A stretch of DNA of 64,000 nucleotides. Origin: Streptomyces gossypii (GTDB lineage Bacteria; Actinomycetota; Actinomycetes; Streptomycetales; Streptomycetaceae). Below the pieces are notes generated by a model. It was not told the DNA's origin, ran no database searches, and was given only the letters and a program-made list of their open reading frames with translations. Both the position numbers and the translations under genes were made by a program. Positions 62,306 to 64,000 of this stretch are shown here, one piece after another. Position 1 is the stretch's first letter; every line of letters starts with the position of its first letter. The stretch is from NCBI RefSeq assembly GCF_025165795.1, contig NZ_JAJAGO010000007.1, positions 1-64,000 on the forward strand, given 5' to 3'.

Positions 62306-62375
62306 ACCCGCCGGGGCGCGGGTGCGCGGGGCTCCATGCGCACCACGCACCGCGCGCCGGGCTTGTGTTCCCGCT

Positions 62376-63467
62376 TCAGCCGAAGACGACGCAGGAGGCG
62401 GCCGGTGCCACGGCCGATCCCGTCCGGTGCGGCATCCCGGTGTCCGCGTCGACCTCGAACCAGGTGAGGTCGCCGGAGCGCTCGTTCGCCGCGTAGAGCC
62501 ACCGGCCCGAGGGGTGCAGGGCGAGCCCGCGCGGCCAGTGGCCGCCGCAGGAGACCGTGCCGGCCGGCTCCATCGCGCCGCCGGTGGCGTCCAGCGCGAG
62601 GACGGCGATGCTGTCGTGCCCGCGGTTCGCCACCCAGGCGAAGCGGCCGTCCGCGCTGACGACCAGTTCCGAGGGGTAGTTGGGTCCGGTCGCGTCCTCG
62701 GGCAGGACGGGTATCGCGGCCCCCGGCTCCAGCGTGCCCGCGTCCTGGTCCCAGCGGCACACGGTCACCGTCGAGCCCAGCTCGTTGACGACGTACGCGT
62801 ATCGGCCGTCCGGATGGAACGCCAGCTGCCGGGGCCCGCTGCCCGGGGGCAGCGCCACCTCGGTGTGGAGCAGCACTCCGCTTGCCGAGCCGTCGAGGCG
62901 GTAGATCCACACCGAGTCCGTGCCGAGGTCCGCCGCGAGCAGCCAGCGGCCGGAGGGGTCGGGCACCACTGCGTGGGCGTGCGGGCCCGTCTGACGCTCC
63001 TGGTCCGCGCCACTGCCCCGGTGCGGGTAGCTGGTCGCGTTCCCGCCGAGGGTGCCGTCGGCCCGCAGTGGCAGTGCACTGACGCTGCCGGAGGTGTAGT
63101 TCGCGGTGAACAGGCGCCCGGCGGCGAGAGTGAGGTGGGTGGGCGCGGCGCCCCCCACGGGCAGGGGCGCACCGACCAGGGCGGGCCGGTCGGGATCTGC
63201 GAGGGAGAGCACCGCCGCCGCCCCGTCCGCCGTCTCACTGACCGCGTACAGCAGCCCGTGGTGCAGCGCGAGATACGACGGGTCCGGCACGGCCGTCTCG
63301 GTATGGCGCAGCGTACGCAGGGCGCCGGTGTCCGGGTCGACGGCGGCCGTGGTGATGCCGCGGCCACCCGCCGAGGTGAACGAGCCGATGTAGGCCCGGA
63401 GGCCCGGCTCAGGTGCCTGGTGCTGCTGCTCGCGCCCCTGCTCCTTTCCCTGCCTGTCGCTGGTCAT
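62376..63467 (-). CDS. Lactonase family protein (6-phosphogluconolactonase-like beta-propeller)
   Basis: The 363-residue seven-bladed propeller of the lactonase family contains YIGSFTSAGGRGITTAAVDPDTGAL, THLTLAAGRLFTANYTSGSVS, GPHAHAVVPDPSGRWLLAADLG, GSGPRQLAFHPDGRYAYVVNELGSTV and WPRGLALHPSGRWLYAANERSGDL. It could hydrolyse 6-phosphogluconolactone or another lactone. Its ATG overlaps the restored stop of the preceding frameshifted gene, suggesting an operon. Confidence 0.9.
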   Translation of the reverse strand: MTSDRQGKEQGREQQHQAPEPGLRAYIGSFTSAGGRGITTAAVDPDTGALRTLRHTETAVPDPSYLALHHGLLYAVSETADGAAAVLSLADPDRPALVGAPLPVGGAAPTHLTLAAGRLFTANYTSGSVSALPLRADGTLGGNATSYPHRGSGADQERQTGPHAHAVVPDPSGRWLLAADLGTDSVWIYRLDGSASGVLLHTEVALPPGSGPRQLAFHPDGRYAYVVNELGSTVTVCRWDQDAGTLEPGAAIPVLPEDATGPNYPSELVVSADGRFAWVANRGHDSIAVLALDATGGAMEPAGTVSCGGHWPRGLALHPSGRWLYAANERSGDLTWFEVDADTGMPHRTGSAVAPAASCVVFG

Positions 63468-64000
63468 GCAGAGGCGCCCTTCCGCCGACGTCGAATGATC
63501 ATGCCGACGGTAGCAGCCGCCGCCACCGTGCCCGCCAGGAACGTTCCCTTCAGGACCCGGCGGTCCTTGCCGCTCCGGCCAGCGGAGAGCGCGGGGGGCT
63601 GTGCAGGGGCGTTGCGAGGGCGGTGAGCAGCTTCTCCAGGCCCTGGAGGTGGTGCAGCGCGGACTCGCCTGCGGAGCGGTGGCGCGCGCCTGGTGCCGAT
63701 GACCCCGGTGCCGGTAGTTCCGATGGTGCCGGTTTGGCGGGCAGCGAGGCGCCGGCGCCCCCGTGGGCGGGCGACAGCAGCGCCTGGACTGCCGTCTCCA
63801 CCCGGTGGCAGGCCTCGGTCAGCCGGGCGTCATGCGAGGCTCGCGGGTCGGCTGAGACGGCGTTGAGCCCGCGTACCTCGTGTGCGCACTCGTCCAGCAG
63901 AGCCAGGATCTGGCGGGCGCGCGCCTTGCGGACGCGCAGCGGGTTCAGCGGGTGGACGAGCGGGGCGAGGGAGAGCCGCGCCCGCCCCAGCACCGCGTCC
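63464..64000 (-). pseudogene. Hypothetical protein gene, apparently frameshifted, 5' end at or beyond window edge
   Basis: From the right edge the coding-like frame reads LGRARLSLAPLVHPLNP, HEVRGLNAVSAD and HHLQGLEKLLTALATPLHSPP, and stops at 63550. A different frame continues from the same place as GRSGKDRRVLKGTFLAGTVAAAATVGMIIRRRRKGASA, ending in a TGA that overlaps the lactonase ATG. A run of six G (63593-63598) lies at the switch point, so one indel there would join both parts into a protein with a C-terminal membrane anchor. It is either a real frameshift or a sequencing error. The function is unknown. Confidence 0.55.

Noticed and set aside
1..64000. tRNA, rRNA, CRISPR array, riboswitch
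   Set aside because: Reading through intergenic regions I found no cloverleaf-like, rRNA-like or repeat-spacer sequence; a covariance-model scan could still find a small RNA that I cannot see by eye.

Overview
The window is a high-GC actinobacterial chromosome segment, most likely from Streptomyces or a close relative. The support is third-codon-position GC bias in every convincing gene, many GTG starts, dense short operons with 4-bp ATGA overlaps, and lineage-typical families (SARP regulator, Rv1733c-family, DUF6332, DUF6421, DUF6986, DUF5134, ROK, paired Family 2B encapsulins). I saw no tRNA, rRNA or CRISPR array.

Layout, left half. At 0-2.4 kb two tandem Family 2B encapsulin shell genes (the distal one cut by the window edge) share a perfect 323-bp repeat. 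At 2.7-9.4 kb lie an Rv1733c-like membrane protein, a beta-helix/AAA+ fusion, a large membrane protein with lipase-like motifs, and a DeoR regulator. A 160-bp inverted-repeat element follows (9.38-9.54 kb). At 9.6-16.1 kb come an SRPBCC protein, a Cds1-like PLP enzyme, an anti-sigma-like ATPase and a SHOCT/ABC ATPase/FtsX-type permease operon. At 16.3-25.4 kb come a GNAT-PPOX read-through ORF, a divergent ROK regulator/MFS pair, an MMPL-histidine kinase-response regulator operon and a SARP. At 25.4-35.9 kb several regulators sit divergent to their probable targets, with visible operators: TetR/deazaflavin reductase, HxlR/MFS and LacI/ROK kinase. A geranylgeranyl-reductase-like flavoprotein, an M20 dipeptidase, a kinase-NUDIX fusion and a GH25 lysozyme lie among them.

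Layout, right half. At 36-47.3 kb is mostly core metabolism: a DUF6986 aldolase-like protein, electron-transfer flavoprotein alpha and beta, flavin reductase, thioredoxin, acyltransferase, transglutaminase-like protein, a DUF6421-SDR-threonine aldolase operon, a GDPD, a GNAT and a VOC protein. At 47.33-52.56 kb is an apparent composite mobile island. It is flanked by matching CTAG tetranucleotides and bounded by decayed IS701-family ends. Its cargo is an alpha/beta hydrolase, a DHA1 efflux transporter and an AraC regulator, followed by an IS5-family fragment. From 52.6 kb core genes resume: DUF5134, M56 peptidase, PAP2-HAD pair, TetR, ferredoxin-NADP reductase, BNR-repeat protein, uracil-DNA glycosylase, BadF-type sugar kinase, a CbiX-like protein without the catalytic His, a lactonase, and a probably frameshifted gene at the right edge.

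Most of the window looks like ordinary Streptomyces chromosome. The best leads are the gene-conversion-like tract between the encapsulin shells, the composite island that appears to have split a VOC gene from its terminator, the lipase motifs separated by a membrane domain, and several short operator palindromes.
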